From NCBI GenBank assembly GCA_033026295.1, contig CM065172.1, positions 15,991,165 to 16,055,164 of the forward strand: a DNA stretch of 64,000 bases. The letters are read 5' to 3'. The notes under the pieces were generated by a model, which was not told the DNA's origin, did no database searches, and was given only the letters and a program-made list of their open reading frames with translations. The translations under genes were made by a program, and so were the position numbers. This DNA is from Channa striata (lineage: Eukaryota > Chordata > Actinopteri > Anabantiformes > Channidae). Of this stretch, positions 51,346 through 62,345 are shown piece after piece. The stretch's first letter is position 1. Every line of letters starts with the position of its first letter.

Positions 51346-53901
51346 ACTAATGGAGCAACAATATAATTAGTTTGTGTTGTTGAGTTGTGTCTCTAATCGA
51401 CTGTAATTTTGAGTCCAATATTGACTTGACTTATAGCTCTGGTTTCAGCTGGTTTCTGCAACTGTTTCTGCAGGTTCTCAATCAAACGTAGAAATATCTG
51501 TTCTTTAGCAGCAAAACAATTTTTCTATTCTTACAAGACAGTCGCTAATTGTGTCTGTCTGTTGAGCAGGTAGTACGCAGAGAGTTTTTACCTTTTCATT
51601 TTTCCAGAAACAGCTGCCTGCTATAGCCAAAAAAGATGAGATTAAACAGCTAAGGAATGAGGTGACACTCACTGAAAAACTCTGTAAAACCGAGGACAGC
51701 TGCAGATTCAGATGATAATTCACTGAAGGTTCATCATTTTCAACGGCCCCTAAATCAGAATGCTATCACTAGGTCCATTATAAATGTCTCATTTGAGTCA
51801 CTTAAAAATCCTTTATTTTATAGTTAACTTGTTTTTAGGATCTATTTCATCTCACTGATATTCTTCTATAGTAAAATGTGAGGGTGTGTGGTGCAGCAGT
51901 GAAACAAGCTATGTGTGCGTGTAGTGAACGTTTGTCGTCGCTGAGGCCTCTGGTCACCTGGAACTGTCCCCGAGCGTTTACAGCATGTCTGTTTTAGGAT
52001 GGAATAGATGAACCCCGCCCGCTGCCGTGTCTGTCCACCTGCCCTGTTTTCTGTCTGATTAATCTTGTGTGTGTGTGCGTGTGTGTGCGTAAATGTGTGT
52101 TTGTCTGTATCCACGGCTGTGTGAAAATGGTTATAGATGGGGCGACACCACCACACTGGCAGTCTGAATCATTACTCACACAGATAGGGAGAGACCCAGG
52201 GCCGAGGAACCCCTAACACCCTCCTCCTTCCTACACACAGACACACACCCACACCCACACACAGTATCCTTGGGTTATTCATTTCTAAGCTGAGTGCCTG
52301 GCATTTCACCACATCCACCCCCCTTTATTAAGAGACTGAAGCTCTGGGTTTCCTCTTGGAGTAGGGGAGTGAGGGATGGTTTTCGATTGGGCCTCATACA
52401 CTTTGTTTGCACCCTTCTTCCTTAGCTGTTCTCTCATCATTTCTCTTAATCTTTCATTTCCTTCTCTTTGTCTTACCCTCTTCCCTCCTTGTCTCTCATT
52501 CTTTTTAGGAAGACTGTTGTATCCCCAGCTACCTGTAACACTGAAGGTGAGGATTAAAAAAAGGTGTGTGCTCATTTACAGAATAAGCCTCTTAACGTTG
52601 ATTATCAGCAGTTACTTAACCATAACACTGATATACATGACATGGCTAACATTAATATTGGACAAGTTCCTTGAGGAGCCAACAAACCGTGATTGCTTTT
52701 CAAAAGCTCAATTAAAAATAATAAGCATAGCAGGCAGATGTCCCATGAGAATCAATGGCATGTACAGGGAAGTGCCATGCTCACCTTTAGTTAGAACAAA
52801 TAGTAAATCATTTGGAGAAGTTCTATTGAAGTAGCTGAATTTATTAATGTAGACTTTAGCAAAAGAAGTTTCTAGCACAGTTTTACTGTTTGGCACATTT
52901 ATAATAATCATTTGGTATTTATAGCAAATTTTACCCAGTTGCACCCTTATTTAGTTGCTTGTTTTGTCTTTTTCCAGGCTGAGGAGGAGCCCTTGGTTTG
53001 TGGAATATATGAGAGCAATTATACCCCCATCATGAAGAGACCGTGGACCTAAACAGTAAAATGGCAATATTGTTCAATATTCTCGCTGGAATCACAGAGA
53101 TTAAAAATGTGTGGGTTAGATTTCAGAAAAGGTGTGTTTGGGGTCCTCGGTACTTGAACATGTCTGCTGTTTATAGCATATATGCATGAGTATGTGTGTC
53201 TGCGGCAGTATCGATGCATGTGTAAGGGGGTGTATGTACAGGAAGAGAGCCTGTAAATAAATCTGTTTGGGGATTGGGGGTGTGGGCATGAAATATGGTC
53301 CCAGGGATGTGGAGCAATGTGAAAAACTCGGCAACGCCAGGGAATAACAAATCTCCTGATGTCGCCTTGCCGCAAAATAAATACACTCCCCCCTACAAGT
53401 CATCCATCTGGACTATGAGTCGCAACAAAGACGCCCCCAATACATCCCATAACGTACCCTAACACACACGTCCACGTGTAAACCAACACCCATCCCACAC
53501 AGCAGCCATGGCTATTTACACATTTGTTTGTTTGTGTATTTGTTTGCTGAATTAAATGGAAACTGCTATTAGGCAATTGAAGCCCCCCCCCCTTTTAATT
53601 CTTAAGATGCTGCATGTGTCTTATAGTAATGGGTCGTTTGGAGTGCGTAGAGGGATAGCAGGGTTTGTGTGTTGGGCATTTTAACTAATGATCGATCACG
53701 GGGGATTAAATAATTAAATTTCAGCCACGACAATTTAAAAGTCTCCCCACACGAAGTCAACTGAATGCGCAGGAAGGGAAAGATGAAAGATTCCGCCTGC
53801 AGCAATGCATCAGAAGGATTCAACATCTAATACATTACAGGGAGAAACTGTGCATGTGCTTTAGCATAGGGGTGTACTGTTTATAGCTTATGTGCATTCA
53901 G

Positions 53902-53933
<32 letters not shown>

Positions 53934-53935
53934 AC
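53902..53935. repeat. (CA)n microsatellite, interrupted
   Basis: CA run with CG interruptions near its right end. Confidence 0.92.
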
Positions 53936-54284
53936 TTACTTTTCCTGACATTCAGGCTATAGCAAGTACATTGAACTAAACATGTAGGCCCGACAGATTT
54001 TTCTTTACACTCCTTATCTGGGCCTCTTCTCCCAGACAGTCCATTACTACAACCGGTGCACAACTAAAAGCTCACATGTGGGGCAATATGTATTTGTGTT
54101 TGAAAAAGAATAACCACACTTACAATAAAAGGAGGAGATGCCATTTTGTTGTTTTCTTCAGATATCAGTTTTCTATTTCCAATTAAGGTCTATTCTCTTG
54201 GCTTAATTAGGTCATGGAGAGATGTGAGGTGTGTGTGTCTGTGTTTGTGAGTATGTGTGTGTGTGTGTGTGTGTATGTCGGGCT

Positions 54285-54316
54285 GGGGTGGGGTGGGGTG
54301 GTGTGTGGTGGGGGGG
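54285..54316 (+). other. G-run cluster, possible G-quadruplex
   Basis: Three GGGG runs separated by single T are followed, after an 11-base TG-rich loop, by a longer G run. The long fourth loop makes a classical quadruplex less certain. Confidence 0.4.
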
Positions 54317-54964
54317 TCATTCTGTTCCTACCAGGGATAAATATTAGCGCTCGTTGTTTGCAAATAGGTGATGTATGGTGGCCATATCTCTTGGTGATGA
54401 ATGTTTTTTAGAAATTTCCTCTCCTTTATCAATTGACTAACAAACCCATGTATCACTGCCACTCTCTCCCACTCCCCACATAAATTAAATAACCAGCTCG
54501 CTTTCACTTTCTCTCTCTCCCCCTTCTACTTCTCAGTTTTTCTATCATCTGTGCCTCCCTGCTCTCCAATTCCCTTTTCATTACTCCTTTTAGCTGTATT
54601 CATTTTATTTTTTCACATTTTATATTAGTTACCTTGCTTCAAAGACACACACTCCAACACCCACACACACACACAAACACACATACACACACCGAAACAC
54701 ACACTAAACCTACAGCAGTCAGCATTGATGTTGTGGGAGTAATAATAATGCAGTTGTTACATACATCTCAATAGCAAATTCCCCTGTTATGTGATGGAGG
54801 CAATAAATGTGCTTTTCACTTTTACCGAATTGCCTCCAGAAGACTATTTGATGTACTCATCAGCCGGCAAGATTTGACGTACTTAAGGACAGATCATCAT
54901 AACTGAAAATATGTTTACTTCTCCGTGTTTATCACTGTGATGCTCTCTAAATCTGCTGTCTTTC

Positions 54965-55270
54965 AGATGGACGGTGGGTAAAGAGCTACAGGCTGGAGCT
55001 GGGCGGGTCCCTCTCTGTCACAAGATGATGACAGGAGGCCGATTATGCCAGAGTGCCATATTGTAAACTACTCATCATTAGCGGGCCCATCCCAGCTAAC
55101 GATCGCACTGGAGATAAACAGGGATGATGTGAAGAGCCATCTTAATCAGGAGGGCCGTTTAAGAGTGGGGCTCTGTCATTAAGCACAGCTGTATCGCACC
55201 AGGATATGGGAGATGTTGAGCTGTAAAGCTGCAGTGAGAAGCCAGCTCAGATCCCAGCCCCGAGCTCCAC
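54965..55270. promoter_or_regulatory. Candidate conserved non-coding element, about 10.5 kb upstream
   Basis: About 300 bases of complex sequence free of simple repeats, between TG/CA-rich and AT-rich flanks. It contains GATTATGCC, CATCATTAGCGGG, GGAGATAAACAGG (GATA and forkhead-like), CTTAATCAGG and TCATTAAGC. The sharp change in texture is what suggests selection. Conservation is untested. Confidence 0.42.
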
Positions 55271-57059
55271 GGGGAAGTAGAATTGTTCTGATCGGCACTT
55301 TAAATCCACAATGATCAAGAATAGAAAGATAAGTGCCTCAAACATCCAGCCAAATTAAATTATTACCCATCATTGAAGGTCTCTAGTCACAGGCTCCCAG
55401 GGACACTCTTAAACTCCAATTTGTAGTTGATGTGAATCCCGCTCCCTCACTGCTTCCTCCTCCTCCGATCTGTTTTTACACAACACTCCCTGTTCCCTTC
55501 ATCACCCTCTCCAACATCATCTGTGGCTTCAGAGACAAAGCAAATAGATCTATAATCACGAGGATAGTCCTCTGTAAGACATAGTAAAACAACAAACAAC
55601 TTACAGGAGGATGAGTCTTTTCAGGTGAATAAATGTAATTATTTAAAATTTATATAATCATTATTATAAAGATTATATAAAGAAAATAATGTCAGAGTTT
55701 ATCATCTTTGCTCAATGATTCTAAATCTTATGTTACATTAAAAAGCTCTACAAGTTAGATTTGACAAAAAACTGGATGGATGGCTTCAACTGTGACAACC
55801 TCATTCTGTTGCAGGTTGTTATTGTCATCTCTACCTGTGGTATTATCTCAGTTCTCGGTGGTTCCTTTAAATGCTTTGTTTTGTCTAATTACCTTTTCAA
55901 AAATATTAATCTATAACAAACTTTAAGGTTAAAAGGATGGAAAATTAATGTTTTCTATTAATGGACTCAATCAAGATCAGTGGCTTTCGGCTTGTCCCTT
56001 CAGGTGTCGTGATGATGGAACGTGTTCTGCTCGTTGATTTGGCATGAGGTTTCACACTGGGTGCACTTCCTGTCGCAGCCCTCTCAGGGTGGCCCTTGGT
56101 GACTCCGTGGGGCCCCACCCGGTCTGGTGGGATTCAAGCCTGTAGCCTTCTGCATCTAACTCCTAAATGGACTAATCACTTATCACATATACACAATCAC
56201 ATTTGTTTAACTGTGACAAACTCTGTCGTTTTCAATTTAAACTTAACATTTTACACTTATGTGCATTTAGTGCTTCCCTGTTTTCATGTTTCACCTTCCT
56301 TCCAATCTTTTCCTGTGTTTTGTTGTCCATTGCATTCAGCCGCTCTCTCATGTCTCTCAATAATCCACTCTCATGTCCCTCAGATGGACAGACCTGAGTT
56401 GTCTGGACAGGCCGTAGCTCTCTCCACAAATGCTTGAACAATTGGAGGTAAATACGTTGGAGACAGCCCATTTGTTTTGGGCCAGCGGTGATGCATGCTT
56501 TTGCAGCGAGCAGCACATTTTTACCACGCAGCCCAAAGCAGCTGTGAGTAATGCACTGCTCCGGCCTGTCCACTCATACTGCTATTTTTATTATTGTCTC
56601 CCTTATAGTTTTCATTTTTCATATCAGGGAGAGAGGGAGACAAAACAAGGGAGAGTGTACAGCATTCACTTCAAGTATGTTTTTTCCCTAAAAGAGGCAG
56701 GAAGCGAGAGCCCCACATCCCCCTCCTTCCACTCACTTCATCATCTTCCATCAACCGTCCCTCGCTGTTTTTAGTCAGACTGACAGATTTTGTTGGATGC
56801 CAGGAAGAGACAAATAAGGGATTATCAACAGACAGAACAATAATTCAGGCTGGACAGCTTCATAATAATTTTTCATCGATCCATCACTGTGTTTCTGTGG
56901 TGTGTTGTCTGGTTCAGCCTCTGGGGATTCTGAAGATCTTGGTGCATTCTGAGATGGGATATCTGGGATTGTGTGATGAAATAAGTGAACGGGAGACAGC
57001 CGGCATGGGCTCCAAAAGCACAAATAAAGTTGCTGAGCAGAACATACTGTAAGAATGTG
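55271..57059. other. Non-coding, no gene seen
   Basis: AT-rich sequence at 55.6-55.9 kb, then mixed sequence. The block at about 56425-56550 (ACAATTGGAGGTAAATAC onward) is complex and may be a conserved element. No exon was identified. Confidence 0.6.
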
Positions 57060-57290
57060 TCCTTACTGTAGAGGCTTTAACCGCAGAGCTGGAAAAGCTC
57101 AGCTCCTGCTTTGAAGATGATTCACTAAGTTGCTAAAATTATCTGCTGCTACTGGCCCGAGGGAGAAGACTGGTATTTTGCATTGAGGAACTCATATGGG
57201 CACCTATAATGGGTGCCTCTTAATTCCACTGACAGCTTTACAGGACCTGAGTTATGGAGCCAGAGCCACGCTGCTCGTTAGGCCCTTGCC
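57060..57290. promoter_or_regulatory. Candidate conserved non-coding element
   Basis: Complex block with AAAATTATCTGC, CACCTATAATGGGTGC (an imperfect palindrome near 57200-57216) and CTTAATTCC words, without repeats. A related short block at 57690-57760 has AATAATAATGCCAATTAAAG and GTAATTGCCC. Conservation is untested. Confidence 0.33.
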
Positions 57291-59679
57291 AGGCTTCACA
57301 GTGGGTTACACTAACACTAACACTCCCCCCTCCCCTGCCCTTTCCCCCTTCACACACACATGCATAAAATTGGCCATACACACACATTTATGAAGACTAG
57401 TACCTCCTCACACACCTCGAGAGCTACTGGCCCACACAATTCCTCCACACACCTTTCATGTATAATGGGGGTTATTTGTTCAGCTGATGTTCGTATCAGA
57501 TTTATTTCCTCGCTTCTGCCCTTCATCTTGGGCTCTTCTCTTCCACCTACATTTTTTTCCGTCCTATTACCCTTTCTCTCATCATGCCCACCAAACCAAC
57601 GCCGTCTCCCTCCCCTCCTTTTCCACACGTCTCCATCCCCCTGCTCCTCTACCAACAGTAGCAGGGTCCTGCTGGGTGATCCATCTTTGTCAGTCTGCTA
57701 AAATAATAATGCCAATTAAAGCAGAGGAGTAATTGCCCTCTGCTGCCTCTGATCCCCTGCAGACCTTCAACAGGAGCCATGGCCCCAAATACGAATGAGA
57801 CCCGTGCCCCTAGAGGCCCTTGCCTAGGCAATCGTGAGGACAGGTAGGGAGGGGAGCAGGACGAGGAAGTGCACTGGGGGGTAGAGCAGGGGGGAGGGGG
57901 GTGATTTGTAACTTTTAACCTCCACTGATCACCGATGGCCTTGACAAAGAAGCAGTGGAGGGAAGACGAAGAGATAGCACACACACACCTACAAACACGC
58001 ACGTTTAGAGGATGATGGTTTGATGAACACACACACACACACGTTCAAGGTTGTTGTCAAAGGACTTATGGCTCTTGCCACTGCACACACATTCTCAGTG
58101 TGAGGAGCCTAATAGGAAGTGAAAGGACTGTCCAGCAGTGGACTGTAACACCACTGATCAGAGGTGACATAACTGCACTTTCAGGTCAGCCAGGCGGCCA
58201 ATATTACCACAGTCCCTATCACAAATTCACTTTTAGGGTTATTGTCTCTCTTCTAATAATGTGCACAATACATGGTTTGGTTCTCAGTGTCTAACCAATG
58301 GTCTTTATACATTGATTTGTCCTTTGTCTTTTCTAAAAGAAGAGAAGGCCACTAAATCCAGCTCCACTGAACCAGGCCAGCATTGGGATTCTCCAAAGTG
58401 GATTAGTCTTGTCTGTCATTTTAAATTAATTTAAATTAATATTTATGATTAGATATTATACTGGGCACAATTAATGATAAAAAAATTATTTAAAGTTTTT
58501 TAACTACTGCTTTGATGAATTTCCTCACAGTTTAAATGTTTACAATTATTAAACAACAGTGTCTGTAAAAAATGTATTCCAAGGTTTATTAGCTGCAACT
58601 TCGACAGACATACCTTTGATTTGTCAAAGCCAAATGGCTAAAGCCTCACATTGGTTTAAAAAAACTTTTTGAATGCAAGGTCACAAAGGTCACAGTGAAC
58701 TGAAAGCACATTAGGAAGGATCTTTAAAAATGTATTTAAACATGAGAACTAATTACAGCAAGAAAGATGCTTTTACATTGGCATCTGACAGACTTCAAAG
58801 TGACAAATCTAACAGTGATATGATAAATGATAGCAAATCTTGGAGTTGAACTCTCTGGGAAGTTGTAAAGTGCATTTTTTCTCATATTTAATTGTGAAAA
58901 CTGTGGATTTGTCAGACAAAATAATTAACTGAGTTATTGTTTCAGCACAAGGTTTTTTAATGATCAAAAGTAAAACATGATGACATCATAACATAGGAAG
59001 CGGAGCCCTTCTGCCTAAACTTCGCGACCAACCAGGCGGCCATGACAGCCCATGCATCACTGCATACTTATGGCAGGTCTAGAGCGAGTGTGTTTCAGTG
59101 CATTATTACTGCTCAATTCCAGGAGTGTGTGGGTGGACACTGGATGCAGGGCGCAGCGTGTAGGTGGCTGTTAACACAGCCTTCTTCAACCGCCCTGACT
59201 GGTTGCTGACCTGTGGCACACGTCAGTACGAGAGTGTGGCAGCGGGAAGCACGACCCGGGGACCAGGGACAAAAATCCTCGCCGATGGCTTTGACAACCA
59301 GTCCTGCCACTCTTTTTCAGCTCGGTTTATGTTGTTTCTCTGTGCTCTACGAGCACATTTAGGACACGTGAGAGACACTTGTGTGTTGCTTGATGGGCTG
59401 AGATGTTGACATGAGGGAGAAACTGCTGCCTGAACATCAGGAGAACAGCTGACGAGCTCCACACCACAGAAACCCAATGAGCTCCATCACAAGAGTAATG
59501 ATTGTCAGAGCCTCGATGTGACAATAATCTCCCCTAACTTCATCAACACAATTCATGCCAGCAGGCCACCAAATGCTTTCAATATGTTCTGCATTATGAC
59601 TGTCCTCTCCGCTAACACTATAGGAGCGGTAGAAACAACAAAGCGTGGAGACTCACAGACTGTGTGGTTGCTCTGTGCT
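57291..59679. other. Non-coding, no gene seen
   Basis: Holds CA-rich patches, a poly-G/GA patch near 57.88 kb, an AT-rich direct repeat (TTTAAATTAA twice, about 58421-58440) and a nuclear-receptor half-site cluster at 58678-58701. No exon was identified. Confidence 0.6.
58678..58701 (+). promoter_or_regulatory. Cluster of three nuclear-receptor half-sites (DR3 plus IR3)
   Basis: AGGTCA, CAA, AGGTCA form a perfect direct repeat with 3-base spacing at 58678-58692. This is followed by CAG and TGAACT, an inverted half-site one base from consensus, at 58696-58701. DR3 is the vitamin D receptor type; the second and third half-sites form an ERE-like inverted repeat. Confidence 0.45.
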
Positions 59680-60090
59680 GTGTGTCATAACGGCTGAACA
59701 CCACACCGTGGGCTTGATGCTAACATTGACTTATTACAAGGGAGCGTGCCGCCAAATCCATAATTAGACTCCTTTTGTTGCCCCTGTTGTTGTTGAAAAT
59801 GTAATTATGAAAGATGAAACACAGCCTTCAATGAGATGGCTGTAAAATAGCATAATTAATATGGGCTTTTGCAAGAACAATCCCCGCTTTACGGGAGCCC
59901 CGTGTTGGCCGTGAAATTAATTAAGTGTGCCAGGATTTATGGCCTGTGCTCGGAAATGAAGAGAATTAATCGCAGGCCGAAGATGGATGGTTGCTGGAAA
60001 ATGATGATGCCCAAGACCATGTGGGGGGAGGTGTCTAACTGCTTTAGGGGGGCGCTTTTGGAGGCGAATAGAAGGTTTTGACACAATTAC
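59680..60090. promoter_or_regulatory. Candidate conserved non-coding element, homeodomain/Sox-rich, about 15.5 kb upstream
   Basis: Complex block with TAATTA at 59761, 59802 and 59853, ATTAATTAA near 59916 and ATTAAT near 59964. Sox-like TTTGTTG and TTGTTGTTG words lie at about 59774-59795. It is one of the densest runs of homeodomain cores in the window in otherwise GC-balanced sequence. Conservation is untested. Confidence 0.45.
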
Positions 60091-61904
60091 ACACCCCCAG
60101 ACAACAGCTGGGCCAGCAGTGGGATGGTTTACTTTTTGGGCCAGCTTGGAGTTATGAGATTTTTTACATCTTCACTCCACCTGCACTATTTCTTTGCACG
60201 CTACACATGGCCCCAAGGTGGAGTTAGCTTTGGCAAAGTGGCGATTTCTTGGAGAGCAAAGTTTTGTTTATGTTTTCTGTTGGCTGTTTTATCACAAATG
60301 ACAAATGTGTCATTCTTGAAAACCTCCTTCATCTGCTCTCCATTCAAACAGATGAACAATAGCCATGTAATTGGACACAGTTATTGCTGCAACTAATCCA
60401 GAGTACGTGACATGCAAAAATTACTGAGTGTGTTCACTGTTGATTCAGCGATACACTAAGTTAGATGATTTTCTAGGACCTTTCTTCTAAATGTGATACA
60501 AAAACCGATTTCAGGCATAAGCATTTCTGACCCTCAGTGGGATTTTTGGCATAAAATGTTCAACATCTTGGTCATGATGATGTCTTTCTTCTACAATGAG
60601 GTATAAAGACACTGTTACATGAGAAAAACAACTATGAGCTGTAAATGTTCACTGGAACAACACTATACAATAAGATAACAAAGAACTATGCAAATGAGCA
60701 AAGAAGTACAACAGAATAACCATCATCATCATTACTGATTTTAAATAATCAGTTTTAGATTGGGTTAAAAGTCTAAAAAAATTTACCTAAATCCCCTCTG
60801 TCTCATAAAGTACTGCTATCCCCCTCTGAATCAGCTGTTCTGCTAAGCGAACGTGAGGAAAAATGACCAAATCACATGCTATATTAAATAGCAACCAATA
60901 TTAAACACAGACTGTTAACTGCGACCTCCTACAGTGTCCTTAGACACAAAACAAGTTCTGAAACACAAACTCCCTGCCCTCCTACTGCCCCATCCAATCA
61001 CTGGTGTGTGTGTGTGTGTGTGCGTGTCTGTGTGTGTGTTGTAATAATGGAAGGCTAATTACCCACCTCCCATGTCCCTGGACAGCGCCACAATGTCTGG
61101 GTTACGTCTGTGTGTGGGATGGTTCATGGTGGTAATTAGTTTGATACACACATATACACTCTTAGACAAGATAAATGAAGGCTGGATGGGTGTGTGTTGT
61201 TGGACATTTGATTGGGCAGGTACTATGGGAGTGTCTGGGGTCTCCCGAGCATGTCCGCTCTGATAATTTTGTGTCTCTCTCTGTGTGTGTGTATGTGTGT
61301 GTACACTCTCCACTGAAGTGAGGCTCTCAGCCCAAATTGCTGTCTCTTGTCTCATTGTCAGGGTGATTATGAAATATTGTTTAATTTACTGGGTGGTAGA
61401 GTCTTGTATGATTTTGATGAATCTGACCTTTTATTTCTTCATTCCCTTTATTGTCTAGTGGTTAGGTGTCGTGTGTTTGTGCACTGGTGTGTGTTGAGCG
61501 CTTGGCTGCTACCTGAGTAAAACTACACCACACATACAAACCGCACTGATAAAAATGTGTGTGTAGTACGTATACTTTTAATAGTAATAATGGTGCAAAC
61601 CAAGAAGATTAGTTTTGCGGTATGGCGGCTTTGCAAAGGTTATTGAATTCAGTTATTTTTACATATTCAGAACTTTGAACTAATGATTTATTTGAAGCTT
61701 ACCTTACTCACATCTTTACGCAGCATAAAAGCTTATATCTTATCTTATAAGTTAAACCAGCTTTACATGGGAGACAGAATAATGTCCTTATAATACCTCC
61801 AGTCCTATTTTCCCACACATGTCGGTGTGTGAGAGAATAATGAGGAATTCATAGGACACAATAGAAATAGATGGCATACAAAGTTTTCGAAAGCAAGCCT
61901 GTAT

Positions 61905-61929
61905 GAGAGAGAGAGAGAGAGAGAGAGAG
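61905..61929. repeat. (GA)n microsatellite
   Basis: Perfect GA run of about 25 bases, the only long GA run in the window. Confidence 0.93.
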
Positions 61930-62131
61930 TGGGATGCAGTCTAGCAGGCCCACTCTAATTGATTATACCACTATCGACAGGGACCCAGAAAAACAGGCAC
62001 TCACTTTCCTCTTGATTGAATTAAACACCTTTTATGGGGCAAATCAATGGGGCAGAGATGATGGGGGGGGCGGATGACAGGGATAAAGGGAAAGAAAGCC
62101 CAGCGTTATGATATGTGGAGGTAAGATCTGT

Positions 62132-62166
62132 CCCACACACACACACACACACGCACACACACACAG
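62132..62166. repeat. (CA)n microsatellite
   Basis: CA run with one CG interruption. Confidence 0.93.
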
Positions 62167-62199
62167 ACAAAACCTTCTACAGACAGGTGAGAGGTCTGA

Positions 62200-62345
62200 T
62201 GTCATGTTGTAATTCAGGCACTTCAATGCTTTTAAAGAATTTAGCCATGCCTGGTGATGAAGTAGAGTCAGAATAGTCCTGCCAAGCAATATATGTCCCA
62301 GACCCGAATCAATCATAATTACAGGGCTGAGCTGGGACGGTGTAT
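62200..62345. promoter_or_regulatory. Candidate conserved non-coding element with Hox-Pbx site
   Basis: Complex block. It contains ATCAATCA at 62308-62315 (TGATTGAT on the other strand, the classical Hox/Pbx composite site), directly followed by TAATTA at 62316-62321. Conservation is untested. Confidence 0.38.

Larger units (their letters stand above)
49326..54964. other. Non-coding, no gene seen
   Basis: Contains pyrimidine-rich tracts (49.6-49.8 and 50.08-50.25 kb), an NF-E2/Maf-type site at 50663-50673, a repeat fragment at about 51225-51345, a Hox-Pbx-like TGATTAAT at 52056-52063, a palindrome TGATCGATCA at 53689-53698, a (CA)n run at about 53902-53935 and a G-run cluster at 54285-54316. 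Complex sequence at about 53535-53850 may be conserved. No exon was identified. Confidence 0.6.
60091..62199. other. Non-coding, no gene seen
   Basis: Contains TG runs at about 61003-61039 and 61280-61302, a (GA)n run at 61905-61929 and a (CA)n run at about 62132-62166. Flanks are AT-rich. No exon was identified. Confidence 0.6.
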
